The position numbers and the translations under genes were made by a program. This document shows positions 9,169 through 18,700 of a DNA stretch of 64,000 bases, piece after piece. Position 1 is the stretch's first letter, and each line of letters opens with the position of its first letter. Origin of the DNA: Chloracidobacterium sp. (GTDB lineage Bacteria > Acidobacteriota > Blastocatellia > Pyrinomonadales > Pyrinomonadaceae); contig JADJTD010000001.1 in NCBI GenBank assembly GCA_016711345.1, forward strand, positions 1,426,001 through 1,490,000, read 5' to 3'. Under the pieces are notes generated by a model. That model worked only from the letters and a program-made list of their open reading frames with translations. It was not told the DNA's origin and searched no databases.

Positions 9169-10134
9169 TTGAACGAAGAAGAAAAAATAGATCAGATGCG
9201 CAGGTATTGGCTTGGGTTTTTGACCGAAGGAGATAGGTGTGCATTTGAAGCGGCGTGGTTCGATAACGACGAAGAATCTGAATTGCTTGCTGCCGTTCGT
9301 GACGACCTGATCCAAGACTACCTTGCCGGCGAGCTCGATAACGATGAACTCATGGGTTTTCAGACGAATTTGCTTGGACAATTGGACCTTGTTCAGGAGG
9401 TTACGTTGTCAGCGGCAATAAGTCGAGTTTTAGCAGTTTCTGGAGATGAAACTGATACAAACAGACTAGCGACGAAAATAGGATGGGTTGCTCAAGTAAC
9501 ATCAGTCTTTCGTCAATTCGTATCTGGAGGCGTTCCAGCCGCGGCGTTTGGGGCAATAATCACTGTTTTATTGATCGGGGGGGGCGTAGTTTGGCGATCA
9601 CTCACGATTAACTTACCTAAATTGGCAATTGTGCAACTGCCAGATACCAACCAAGATGTTCGTGTCACAAACGAAGATTCGAGCGTTTATGTGGAACCGC
9701 CTCAACCGGAGCAGCCAAGCAACAAAAAACAGCCTCCGCCAGCAACTGTTTATCCAAAGACTCGAAATCAAGACAGAAAACAGGATAGCTATGTTGCTTT
9801 GGTCTTGGGACCTGTCCTACGCAGCCAAGGCGTGATGCCGGAAAAGTCTATTCCCAAGGGTGTCAGGAATTTGCGAATCGTTTTTCAAAAGCCGAATATA
9901 CTAGACTCATATAACAAATACAGCGTGAAAATTGTGTCGGCCGACAGCGGACTCGTTTTCGGTCAGCAGCGTCTTCAAGATCTCTCAAAAATAAAAACCG
10001 GAGGGAAGGTGTCGGTTACCGTGCCAAAGCGAGGCTTAGTCCCCGGTGAATACAAGCTGGTCATTTTCGGCGAAACATCAAGTTCTCAAAATGACCAACT
10101 CTGGGAACGGACATTCAGAATTTTGAAACCGTGA
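9169..10134 (+). CDS. Single-pass membrane protein, probable anti-sigma factor
   Basis: The protein has 321 residues and a TTG start. Residues 1-115 are acidic and cytoplasmic in character (YWLGFLTEGDRCAFEAAWF...DDLIQDYLAGELDNDEL). One transmembrane helix spans about 121-147 (AAFGAIITVLLIGGGVVW). A Pro/Gln-rich linker (about 180-200) leads to an external beta-rich domain of about 120 residues. This topology and the position right after an ECF sigma gene are typical of anti-sigma factors, although no zinc-binding ZAS motif is visible. It ends one base before the end of the convergent second CHAT gene. A plausible model is that damage or cleavage of the outer domain frees the sigma factor; this is inference. 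Confidence 0.65.
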   Translation: MNEEEKIDQMRRYWLGFLTEGDRCAFEAAWFDNDEESELLAAVRDDLIQDYLAGELDNDELMGFQTNLLGQLDLVQEVTLSAAISRVLAVSGDETDTNRLATKIGWVAQVTSVFRQFVSGGVPAAAFGAIITVLLIGGGVVWRSLTINLPKLAIVQLPDTNQDVRVTNEDSSVYVEPPQPEQPSNKKQPPPATVYPKTRNQDRKQDSYVALVLGPVLRSQGVMPEKSIPKGVRNLRIVFQKPNILDSYNKYSVKIVSADSGLVFGQQRLQDLSKIKTGGKVSVTVPKRGLVPGEYKLVIFGETSSSQNDQLWERTFRILKP

Positions 10135-10135
10135 G

Positions 10136-12739
10136 CTACTTGAAATTCCCAATGATAATGAATGGCGCCCAGTAAAACGGATGGTCAAACGGAGCATTTT
10201 TCCCGGGTTTATGGGCGTGTAATTTTGCTATTTCTATCTTAATGTTAGAAACGTCAATCACTTCACCAAAAGCTTTTCGACGCCGTGTAGTGGGATTATC
10301 TTTATAATACCCTTTGAGCAACGATAGTTGGGCTTTTCTAAGTGCTTCAGTTTTACTTGTTTTTTCGTTATTGTAGGTCCGATAAAACCTTGTCATTAGT
10401 TCAGCTGTCGAATCATCCGACAATTCCCACAACGAAGCCATTATTGATCCAGCGCCCAATCTTTGTGCCAATTCAGCAAAGCCGTCAACCTCTTTTCCTG
10501 TAGCGTCTGGACGTTGTGCGGCAGTTTGGCACGCCGACAAAGTGAGGAGTTCGACACCGCCAAACAACCCTTTTTCGTTTTTCATTTCATCCAGAGTGAA
10601 CGTCGAACCATCACCTAGTATCAAAAATGAACGAGAATCGTCTCCTGCCTCAAATTTGAAATGCGAGGCGATATGCACCAGCGGCCGATGTTTTCTCAAA
10701 GATGAAAGCATGGCGGCTTTGGTAAACTCAGCATCCAGCAAAACCTCGCCTGGAAAAATTCCATTCGGATTATTCCTTCCGAAAATTCGTGTCATTTCAT
10801 TTTTGACACCAAAAAGCGGTTCAAAAGTAAACTTCTTACCGAGAATTTCAACTTTGTGCTCCTTGCTGCTGCCCAATCCTGTCCCGGTCCAACTGCCTGA
10901 AACGGATCGGGTCAATCGTTCTTTATCAGCGCGGGTGAAAATGGCATTATTAAAGCGTTCAACAAGATAGCCCTTGCCGTCGTGCAAAGTCGCCATCGGC
11001 ACATAACGGAGATTGCCGTCCATCGACCAAAGAATCGTTTTCGTGTCCTTAGGTAATTTAGCGGCCAGAGGCTCGAATACCATTTTGTAGAGTTCGGCCG
11101 CAATTGGCTGTGGATCATAGTCTGGCGTTTGCAGCAACCTCCACAATTGCAAGGCTTTCTGATTCAGGTCCATCCCTTTTACTGGGTATGAAATACCATC
11201 GATCGAATCAGGTGTGATCAGCAATGATCTATATTTTTCCGTTCCAACAAACTGATAAACAGCAACCGTTTTTTGTCCTGTTTGCTGCGAGAGCTCGGTC
11301 AGCGCAGCTTGCATTTCCACAAGATCAGCAATAACCGGAACTCTATCTTTGTCGTCAGGGGGAGTCGCAAATTCGACTAGGCCGTTATTGATACTCTTCA
11401 GCCATGTTTCCTTTGCATTTTTTAGATCATTTTCGAGTGTTTTGATTTGTGCAGATTCTTCTGTATTTGGCTGCCGTTCTCCGATCTCATTCTTGAGGCT
11501 TTCGAGTTGGGTATCAATTTCGGTTACGGCTTTACTCTCTATTTCGTATCGAGCAGCGTAGTCAGCTTCACGAGGCGTGAGAGTCAGTCGTACAGGCTTT
11601 TTTGAAGACACTGAATCTAGATCAAAAAACTGCTGATCCTTGAATGAATTGATCGTTTGCTCGGCTTCTGCAAGCCGGTTTTCGGCAATCAGATTTTCAG
11701 CGAGAGACCGATAGGAATCTTCCACCGAATTAAGGTAAGAGCGTTGAGTTTCCTTGTCAAGGCTTTGAATATTTGCGCGGAGTTGTTGATAAACATTGAC
11801 GGACTGCTTTCCGAAATAAGCAGCATAGCGCGGAAGTTTTAGGCCCACACAAGTATTCATTAGGTTGCGCAAGGTCGTGGCTTCGCCATCTTTGTCATTG
11901 ATTTGTCTTCTGAGCAATAAAGACTGTGTTAGATATTCGAATGCCTTTGAATATTCTCCTAGTCTTATATAGATCGCACCAATATTTTTTAGACTGCGCG
12001 CTTCTTGTTTTTTTTCTGGCGTCTTATTTCCCGCTTGACGAATAAGCACTAAGGATTGGGTGAAATATTTTAATGCTTCCTGATTCTCGCCGGACGTATA
12101 ATAAACCCCGCCAATTGTGCCAAGCGTGACGGCTTGCCCGCCTCTATTACCGATCTTGCGCTTGATTTCCAGGGATTGATGAAGGGTATCGAGAGCTTTC
12201 TGTCTTTCACCTAAATATATATAAACTAAACCGATATTGCTTAGTATGATGGCTTCAAGGTCTTCGTTAACGATTTGTCTTGTTACTACTAAGGCTTTCT
12301 CGTAATTTTCAATTGCTTTGTTATATTCGCCAAGCCCATCATAAACCTCGCCAATACTGTTTAAAAGGGGAGCTTCTGTCTGTGTGTCATTATCTTGCTT
12401 CACTACGGCCAGTGTCTGACCGAGATAATCCAACGCCTTTGCTCGCTCACCTAAATCGATATAAATTTCGCCGATGGTCAATAGCGCTTTAGCTTCATTT
12501 TTCTTATCCTCAAGATCCCTAAAAAGTTTGACTGCACTCTCAAACTTTTCCAGTGCCAACCTCAGGGATTCCGGTGTACCTTGCTGATAAATAACATTTG
12601 CTTCATTAAATGTCTTTTCGGCTAAAATGAGTTTCTGTTCTGTTGATGGAGGAGATTGAGCCTTAACCGCCAGCGTGCAAAGTAAAAAAAAGTAAAAACT
12701 CAAGATAGCCGCGACGGTAACCTTTTTTCTGACTGTCAT
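10136..12739 (-). CDS. Exported TPR-CHAT protein, paralog of the first
   Basis: From the ATG at 12739 the protein has 867 residues and opens with a signal peptide (VAAILSFYFFLLCTLAVKAQS). An in-frame ATG at 12784 would add 15 residues before it; the signal peptide favours the later start, though neither has a strong Shine-Dalgarno. TPR repeats (about 35-320) precede a helical linker and a CHAT domain. Counting from 12784, the dyad is His708 (HIASHF) and Cys752 (LSACQT), again 44 residues apart. The CHAT part is very similar to that at 5329-8370 (shared ELSQQTGQKT, LPKDT.TILWS, FTRADKERLTR), but the PPC domain is missing. It converges on the anti-sigma-like gene with a one-base gap. Confidence 0.85.
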   Translation of the reverse strand: MTVRKKVTVAAILSFYFFLLCTLAVKAQSPPSTEQKLILAEKTFNEANVIYQQGTPESLRLALEKFESAVKLFRDLEDKKNEAKALLTIGEIYIDLGERAKALDYLGQTLAVVKQDNDTQTEAPLLNSIGEVYDGLGEYNKAIENYEKALVVTRQIVNEDLEAIILSNIGLVYIYLGERQKALDTLHQSLEIKRKIGNRGGQAVTLGTIGGVYYTSGENQEALKYFTQSLVLIRQAGNKTPEKKQEARSLKNIGAIYIRLGEYSKAFEYLTQSLLLRRQINDKDGEATTLRNLMNTCVGLKLPRYAAYFGKQSVNVYQQLRANIQSLDKETQRSYLNSVEDSYRSLAENLIAENRLAEAEQTINSFKDQQFFDLDSVSSKKPVRLTLTPREADYAARYEIESKAVTEIDTQLESLKNEIGERQPNTEESAQIKTLENDLKNAKETWLKSINNGLVEFATPPDDKDRVPVIADLVEMQAALTELSQQTGQKTVAVYQFVGTEKYRSLLITPDSIDGISYPVKGMDLNQKALQLWRLLQTPDYDPQPIAAELYKMVFEPLAAKLPKDTKTILWSMDGNLRYVPMATLHDGKGYLVERFNNAIFTRADKERLTRSVSGSWTGTGLGSSKEHKVEILGKKFTFEPLFGVKNEMTRIFGRNNPNGIFPGEVLLDAEFTKAAMLSSLRKHRPLVHIASHFKFEAGDDSRSFLILGDGSTFTLDEMKNEKGLFGGVELLTLSACQTAAQRPDATGKEVDGFAELAQRLGAGSIMASLWELSDDSTAELMTRFYRTYNNEKTSKTEALRKAQLSLLKGYYKDNPTTRRRKAFGEVIDVSNIKIEIAKLHAHKPGKNAPFDHPFYWAPFIIIGNFK

Positions 12740-12784
12740 ATCATTCACAGAATACCTAACACCGGATAACCTGAAAGTAACCAT

Positions 12785-13177
12785 AACTTGAATTTCTACT
12801 TATAAAAATTGATTATTGTAGGCAGGATAGCAGAAGAAGGGTCCAGAATGAAGTGGCGGCAATTCCTCGAGAAGTTTGTCTTGGAATTGCTGAGCTGGCC
12901 CGACCGAAGACCGCTAGACAGCCAATGAACGGACATATCCATCCTTCCAAACTGAAACCGTTTTAGGTAGGGTATGTTTTTCACTATAATCTAAATAAAC
13001 TTAAAAAAGACGCCTCTGGAGTGTTTTAATCAGTGCCCGAACTGTGTGCGAAAGGTGTGCCAAATGTTCAAAACACCTCTCGTCTGAACAAACTAGGACA
13101 AACTGACACAAATACTAAGTACAACCAGGCAAAAGAGTTGTGAACTTATCCAAGCAAGCCGAAACGCCACAACAAGA
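12785..13177. other. Non-coding stretch left of the tRNA fragment
   Basis: No convincing gene is visible here. It holds a weak inverted repeat (AGGTGT at 13053-13058, ACACCT at 13073-13078) and two ACAAACT direct repeats (13088-13094, 13098-13104) ten bases apart, that is, one helical turn. Short direct repeats beside an integration core are what recombinase arm sites look like, but that reading is only a suggestion. Confidence 0.4.
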
Positions 13178-13222
13178 TTCATAACCCCGAGGTCGAGTGT
13201 TCAAGTCCCTCTCCAGCCACCA
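13178..13222 (+). other. 3' half of a tRNA-Met gene, probable attachment-site scar
   Basis: The bases fit tRNA positions 32-76 exactly: anticodon loop TTCATAA (anticodon CAT), CCCCG, variable loop AGGTC, T stem GAGTG, T loop TTCAAGT, CCCTC, acceptor strand TCCAGCC, discriminator A and encoded CCA. One T-stem pair is mismatched. The 5' partner of the anticodon stem (CGGGG) is absent; CAAGA is there instead, and no GGCTGGA acceptor strand is found upstream. Integrases often recombine in the anticodon loop and leave such a duplicated 3' end. The fragment's orientation puts the inserted DNA to the left and the old chromosome to the right. Confidence 0.7.
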
Positions 13223-13236
13223 TTTTTTATGAAAAG

Positions 13237-13266
13237 AGAAAACGGCCACTTGGCCGTTTTCTTTTT
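13237..13266. terminator. Bidirectional terminator
   Basis: A 12-bp stem (AGAAAACGGCCA, partner 13251-13262) with a minimal loop, followed by a T run on the plus strand and a T-rich flank on the minus strand. It ends the ABC-F gene and would also have ended the ancestral tRNA gene. Confidence 0.7.
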
Positions 13267-15181
13267 AGACGGCTGTATTGCTCAACTCTTCAGCTCTCTC
13301 CGCGAGTTCGGCCCAGCGTATCATATCGATCTCAAGTTCTTCGTTCAATTTTTGCTGTTCGGTAAAAAGTTCGTGAACCTTTCCGGCGTCGCTTGCGGCG
13401 AGTGTAAGCGCCTTTTCGATCTCGGGAAATCTTGCTTCAGCTGCTGCAATACTAATTTCTAATGCCTCAAGTTCGCGGGTTTCTTTGAAACTTAGTTTTT
13501 TTGGCTTTCGCTTATCAGCAGCTATCGATGGTGACGCAACGACTTTTGTTTTGGGAATATCCTCCGTTTTCCCTTCGGCACCTTCCCTTTCACGGGCTTC
13601 CAGATAGGCTGAATAGTCGCCGGGATATTCTCGCACTTTGCCGCCAGGTTCGATGCGGAAGACGTTCTCGACCGTGCGGTCGAGGAAGTAGCGATCATGG
13701 CTGACGACGATGAGAGCACCGGCGAAATCGTCGAGGTATTCTTCGAGGGCGATCAAGGTCGGAATGTCGAGGTCGTTTGTCGGTTCGTCGAGCAGCAGGA
13801 CATTTGGCGAACTCATCAAGATCCGCAGCAGATACAGACGCCGCCGTTCTCCGCCGGAGAGGTTGCCGATGACAGCGTATTGAGCGGCGGGCGTAAAGAG
13901 AAATCGCTCAAGCATCTTGCCCGCTGTTATCTGAACGCCTTCGTTGGTCGTCACGTATTCCGCGACGTTGCGTATGTAATCGATTACGCGCTCATCGTCA
14001 TTCAGGGCACGGCTTTCCTGATCGTAATAGCCGGTATGCACGGTCGTTCCCGTTTCGATCTCGCCGCTGTCCGGAGCAACGCGGCCGGTTATCATTTCGA
14101 GCAGCGTCGTTTTGCCCGATCCGTTTGCACCAATGATGCCGATGCGGTCGTCGCGTTTTAGCAGATAGGTGAGATCACTAATGAGTGTGTTTGTGCCGTA
14201 TGATTTGGACACACTGTTGATCTCGATGATCTTTGAACCAAGCCGTTTTGAGCCGATAGCAATATCGACCTCGCCCTTTACCGCTTCTTTTGGCGTCGCC
14301 ATCAGCGAATAGGCCGCCTCAACTCGATGTTTGGATTTTCGCGTCCGCGCCTTTGCACCGCGTCGGAGCCAGGCGAGTTCCTTTCTAATTAATTGATCCC
14401 GCTTGTGGCCCTCGACCGCTCGAAGTTCGTCCTGCTCGGCCTTTCTTTCGAGATAATAGGCATAATTGCCGCTAAAATTCTGCACCGTACCGCGATCGAC
14501 CTCAAAGATGCGGTCCGTCACGCGGTCGAGAAAATACCGGTCGTGCGTCACCAGCAGCAGCATTCCGGTGTAGCGTGCGAGATACGATTCGAGCCATTCG
14601 ATCGTGTCGGCGTCGAGGTGGTTGGTCGGTTCGTCAAGAATCAGGATGTCTGGCTTGAAAATGAGTTCGTGGGCAAGAGCGACGCGCTTTCGCTGACCGC
14701 CGGAAAGCTCGCCCATTTTTGCCGAGGTGTCTGTAATATCAAGTTTTGTAAGCACCGCACGGGCATTGGCCTCGATCTCCCAACCACCATTTATCTCAAG
14801 CTCATGCTGGAGTTCGGACATACGTTCGAGCAAAGCGGCGTCGTGAATTCCGCCGGCAACATCATGACACGCGGCCTCATAATCACGGATCGTCTGCATC
14901 ACGCCTTTGCTCGATGCAAAGATCGTCTCAAGCACGGTCAGGTTTTCGTCATATGCTGGATTTTGTGAAAGGTACGCAAGCGTTTTGCCTTTCGCGCGAG
15001 TTACGCGGCCGGTGTCGGACACTTCCTGTCCCGCAATGATCCGTAAGAGCGTTGTTTTTCCGGAGCCGTTCGCACCGATTATTCCGATCTTGTCAGTGTC
15101 TTCGAGGCCGATGGTCACATTCTCAAAAAGAGTTCCAAACCCGTAATTCTTTGAGATATTTTCGAGCGAGACGATATTCAT
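13265..15181 (-). CDS. uup: ABC-F ATPase, Uup-like
   Basis: The protein has 638 residues with two ABC domains and no membrane segments. Each has a Walker A (GANGSGKTTLLRII; GANGSGKTTLLEMI), a signature (LSGGQRKR; LSGGERRR) and a Walker B (ILILDEPTNHLDADT; VLLLDEPTNDLDIPT). The linker between them is the arginine-rich ABC-F arm (KELAWLRRGAKARTRKSKHR). The C-terminal 80 residues form the charged coiled coil typical of Uup. ABC-F proteins act on the ribosome, and Uup also protects DNA during transposon excision. The gene lies just downstream of a small membrane protein on the same strand. Symbol given by family. Confidence 0.85.
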   Translation of the reverse strand: MNIVSLENISKNYGFGTLFENVTIGLEDTDKIGIIGANGSGKTTLLRIIAGQEVSDTGRVTRAKGKTLAYLSQNPAYDENLTVLETIFASSKGVMQTIRDYEAACHDVAGGIHDAALLERMSELQHELEINGGWEIEANARAVLTKLDITDTSAKMGELSGGQRKRVALAHELIFKPDILILDEPTNHLDADTIEWLESYLARYTGMLLLVTHDRYFLDRVTDRIFEVDRGTVQNFSGNYAYYLERKAEQDELRAVEGHKRDQLIRKELAWLRRGAKARTRKSKHRVEAAYSLMATPKEAVKGEVDIAIGSKRLGSKIIEINSVSKSYGTNTLISDLTYLLKRDDRIGIIGANGSGKTTLLEMITGRVAPDSGEIETGTTVHTGYYDQESRALNDDERVIDYIRNVAEYVTTNEGVQITAGKMLERFLFTPAAQYAVIGNLSGGERRRLYLLRILMSSPNVLLLDEPTNDLDIPTLIALEEYLDDFAGALIVVSHDRYFLDRTVENVFRIEPGGKVREYPGDYSAYLEAREREGAEGKTEDIPKTKVVASPSIAADKRKPKKLSFKETRELEALEISIAAAEARFPEIEKALTLAASDAGKVHELFTEQQKLNEELEIDMIRWAELAERAEELSNTAV

Positions 15182-15233
15182 TCTTGTTGTTAAGGAGAAT
15201 CAAATTCTTGAATTGTTAAGAAAGTAGATAGAG

Positions 15234-15701
15234 CTAAGAAAAAACACCAGCCAGATTCCTATCAATATTAGAAAGGCACCTAGAGCTGCCCTGGTGATTT
15301 TTTTTCGCATTAAGTTCTCGTTTCTTGAAATCTTTAAGGTACTTACTAGGACAATCAGCCTTTAAGACAACAAGTAAAGCCACTGTAGACGTGATAACCC
15401 AACCGGTAATCCAAATTGTTAGATTATTAACATGAAATAATCCACAGAAAAGGTTCCAAGGAGTAGCAAAAAGAAACATCGCTGTTACCGTGACGATTCT
15501 CGGGGCTGTAGTTCCCTTCCCTTGTTTTAATTCGATTGATAGTTTTTCTCGAAAAATATCATCTTGGTCCCGCATATCCGAAATGTCAGTAATAAGCGGT
15601 CTATGAAAAAATACATATGCTGGATAAAAGAAAATAGACTTAATTAAGGATTCAAATCTAAAAATATTGTAATAGACCCAATATGACATTCTTTTGGACA
15701 C
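15234..15701 (-). CDS. Small membrane protein, C terminus probably frameshifted
   Basis: The protein has 155 residues from the GTG at 15701 (an ATG lies at 15689). It is basic with two predicted membrane helices (VTVTAMFLFATPWNLFCGLF and ITGWVITSTVALLVVLK). After residue 133 the sequence becomes polar and unlike a membrane protein. At this point lies a run of eight Ts (15298-15305; eight As in the coding sense). Losing one base would read ITRAALGAFLILIGIWLVFF, a perfect third helix, and stop at 15200, just before the ABC-F start. So the gene is either recently broken, slippage-prone, or carries a sequencing error. Function unknown. Confidence 0.55.
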   Translation of the reverse strand: MSKRMSYWVYYNIFRFESLIKSIFFYPAYVFFHRPLITDISDMRDQDDIFREKLSIELKQGKGTTAPRIVTVTAMFLFATPWNLFCGLFHVNNLTIWITGWVITSTVALLVVLKADCPSKYLKDFKKRELNAKKNHQGSSRCLSNIDRNLAGVFS

Positions 15702-15744
15702 AAGGTTTTCTCAGAGCAAAAATTATCTCAGACATCCATCCATT

Positions 15745-18700
15745 TCAACTTGTTAACCGCCGATAAATATTCGGCATTCGTTCGGGTAAACTGAGCACGT
15801 CGTCGATGATAGTGTAGCCGACGTCACCGTAAAGATCCTTCAATTCTGCTTCCGATTCGCGGTCGATGGTGATGCAAAATGGCGTGACACCGGACGTTTT
15901 AGATTCGGTCAGTGCCTCGCGAACGTCTTCGCGGGCATAGCGTGCGTCGCCGTAATCGTGATCGTACGGCCGGCCGTCGGTCAGGATTATCAGCAGTTTT
16001 GTGCGAGCCTCTTGTTTTAGCAATTTGGCAGACGCATGACGGATCGCGGCTCCGAGACGCGTATTGTTTTGAAACGTTATTCCGCCGATCCGCTTTTCGA
16101 TCTCGTCGGAATATTTCTCTTCAAAATCCTTTACGACATAAAATTTCACGTTGCGTCGGCCTTCGCTCGTAAAGCCGTTGATTGAATATACATCGCCGAC
16201 GGCCTCAAGAGCTTCGCTCATCAGCACGAGGCCTTCTTTTTCGATCTCGATTATCCGCCGACCCGGATGTGTGTAAGGCTGAAGCGGATTTCGCGTGATC
16301 GTGCGGGCGGTCGATGACGATTGATCGAGCAATATCGAAACCGCAACGTCCCGCTGTTTTCGCAATCGTTTTGTGTAAATATTTTCCGATTGACGGCCGT
16401 CGGCACGACGATCGATGACAAAATCGACGAGCGCGTTTAGGTCGTAATCCTCGCCGTCGATTTCGCGATTGATGCGGGTCAGATTTTCGGGTTTCATCAA
16501 CTGGAACTGATGCCTGATCGATGAGATCACGCCGCGATACCGCGAACGCGCCAATTCGACAAAGTTGCGGTCGCCCTGCTTTACCTTTTTCTCGATCACA
16601 CGGCTCCAGCCGACACGGTAATCGTTCAACTCGCGGTCCCATTCGTCGTAGGCGAACGCGACATCGTCGGCTTCGAGCGCCTGTTCGGGCATCTCGTTCT
16701 GCGACCATGCCTCGGAGCCCTGCAGGTCGTCAGGTTCGCCTTCGTCGTCGAGGCTGTTCCAGGCATTGAAGAGATCGCGAATGTCCTGAGTTTCTTTTTG
16801 CTGTTCGCGTTTGATCTGCTCCTCGGTCACGGCCTCAGCGGCATTTTTGTCGTCGTAAACAAAATCGCTCTTTTCCTCGGTGTTTTCCGATTCAGTTTCC
16901 AGTGTCTGTTCCGGCGAAATATTCTGAAACAGGTTATACACGCGGCTCGTCGCCATCAGCGAATCGGCAACGGTCGCACCTTGCAGCGTCAGATACGATT
17001 CGATCACTGTTTCGATCTCCGACACAACCGTGCCATAGAATTGCCGCGCATCATCCGTCGCACCGCCGCAGAGTGTGATCTGAAACAACAACTCAAACGG
17101 CACCTGATGCATCGGCAGATCAAAGATATAAGGGCGATTTGATCTCAAGAATGACTGCATCAGATCGAGATCTTTTACAAGTCCGCGATAGGTCTGTCTG
17201 AGACGTGCATCGATACGCGCATTTTCCATCGTACCGAATATCTTTCGAGCAAGACGCGGTTCGGGAAATGCGGTGAGAACGACTTTGTGATCGGAATTTT
17301 TAGGAAATCTCTTGCGGCGTTTTTTGATCTCAACCTGAATTTGTTCATCGCTCAATGCCTTTTCGCCTTTCTGTACATCCTCGATATATCCGCCGAGCGA
17401 GAACGCATCAAGCTCATCTGCGGTAGCCGAATAGAATTCGGAGAGCTCTGCAAACGCCGCCTTGAGGTCTTTGGTGTCGCGTTCGAAAGTGCCGAATTCA
17501 ATCTGCCCGGCACCGTGCGCGGCCAGCACTTTGTAGAGACGAAAATCCATCTCGTCGTCGTCAAATTCGGCGACCGACGCAGGAAGATAGATCGTTTTCC
17601 CATCGCCGATCCGCGATTCCTGCGGCATTGCCGTGAGCGGTGCGATCTCGATCTCTTTGCCGGTCAGTGCCTCGACATACATCCGCAAAACGGATTGTAT
17701 TTTTTCCAACGGCAAGCCAAGCCGCGTTTCCTGAAGGCGTTCGTTAGACGCTCGTGTCTCTAGCGCAAAGTAACTGCGTCGTGCCTTTGCCGAATCGGCC
17801 TCGCGTTCGTTAATGCCGGTTTCGACCCATTCTTCAAACTGCTCGATAGAAACTGTTTTCAATGCCCCTGCGCTCGACTTAAAAGCAGCAAGTGCGCTTT
17901 CTGCATCGTTATCAGCGATCTTTGCGGTCAATTGCAGCACGCGGCGAATGTCGTCGGGTGTTGCTTTTTTCTTTTTGCTGAAAGAACCAAAAAATTTAGG
18001 CGTTGCCCGCAGAAATGATATCAGAACGGCGTTGCCGTGGCTGGCTATTATGCGGGCCAGCTTGCACCAGTCTTCAAACGCCGCTTCGGTTGCGGTCAAT
18101 ACATCGCTGCCGGACGACACAAAATGAAGCGTGACGCTACCGCCAAATTCGAGAAATTCGCCTGCACGAAGCATTAACAAGATAGCGTTTTGAGCGGTCA
18201 ATTTTGTAAGCGATGCGGGCAGATCTGCCCACAGTTCAGCAGTCATGCCGCCGGTTCGATTGGCAAATTGTAAAGCAAGCGAAAGCACCGAATCGGAAAC
18301 CGCTGACTTTTCGTCGTCAAAGCGGCCAAGTGCGGCCGCAACCGCAGGCGTGTGTTCGAGAAATTCCGCGCTGTGCTTTGCCGAACGCTGAGCGATCTCT
18401 ACTGCGAGATTCAGTACGTCAGCCAGAAGGGTTTCATCTTGGATCTGAGTGGCAATACTGGGAACAAGCCGAAACGTATCGAGAGCGATCGAACTCGACA
18501 ATACAAGTTGCCGCATACAGATCTGAAATACCGCAGCACGAGAGGCATCAGGCACACGCTTTATGCTAGTGACACCATCGGCAAAAAACTTTGAGCCTGT
18601 GTCTGCGTTGCCCATCGCTAGACGCCGGCCAAATTCGCCCCAATTTCGCAGATCGTCGGCAGATAATATCTTTGCAGCTTTCGGAACAGCCGCAACAAAC

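Noticed and set aside
5329..12739. CHAT/sigma block as a type III-E CRISPR (Craspase) locus
   Set aside because: No gRAMP/Cas7-11, Cas1/2 or repeat array is present, and the CHAT proteins have signal peptides. Only the logic is compared, not the identity.
13100..13222. Complete tRNA gene, or a tRNA gene split by a group I intron
   Set aside because: No 5' acceptor strand (GGCTGGA) or D arm was found in the 400 bp upstream, and no intron core is recognised; only the 3' half is present.
17287..17763. 158-codon plus-strand frame opposite the NorD-like gene
   Set aside because: Antisense shadow with no ribosome site or recognisable family.
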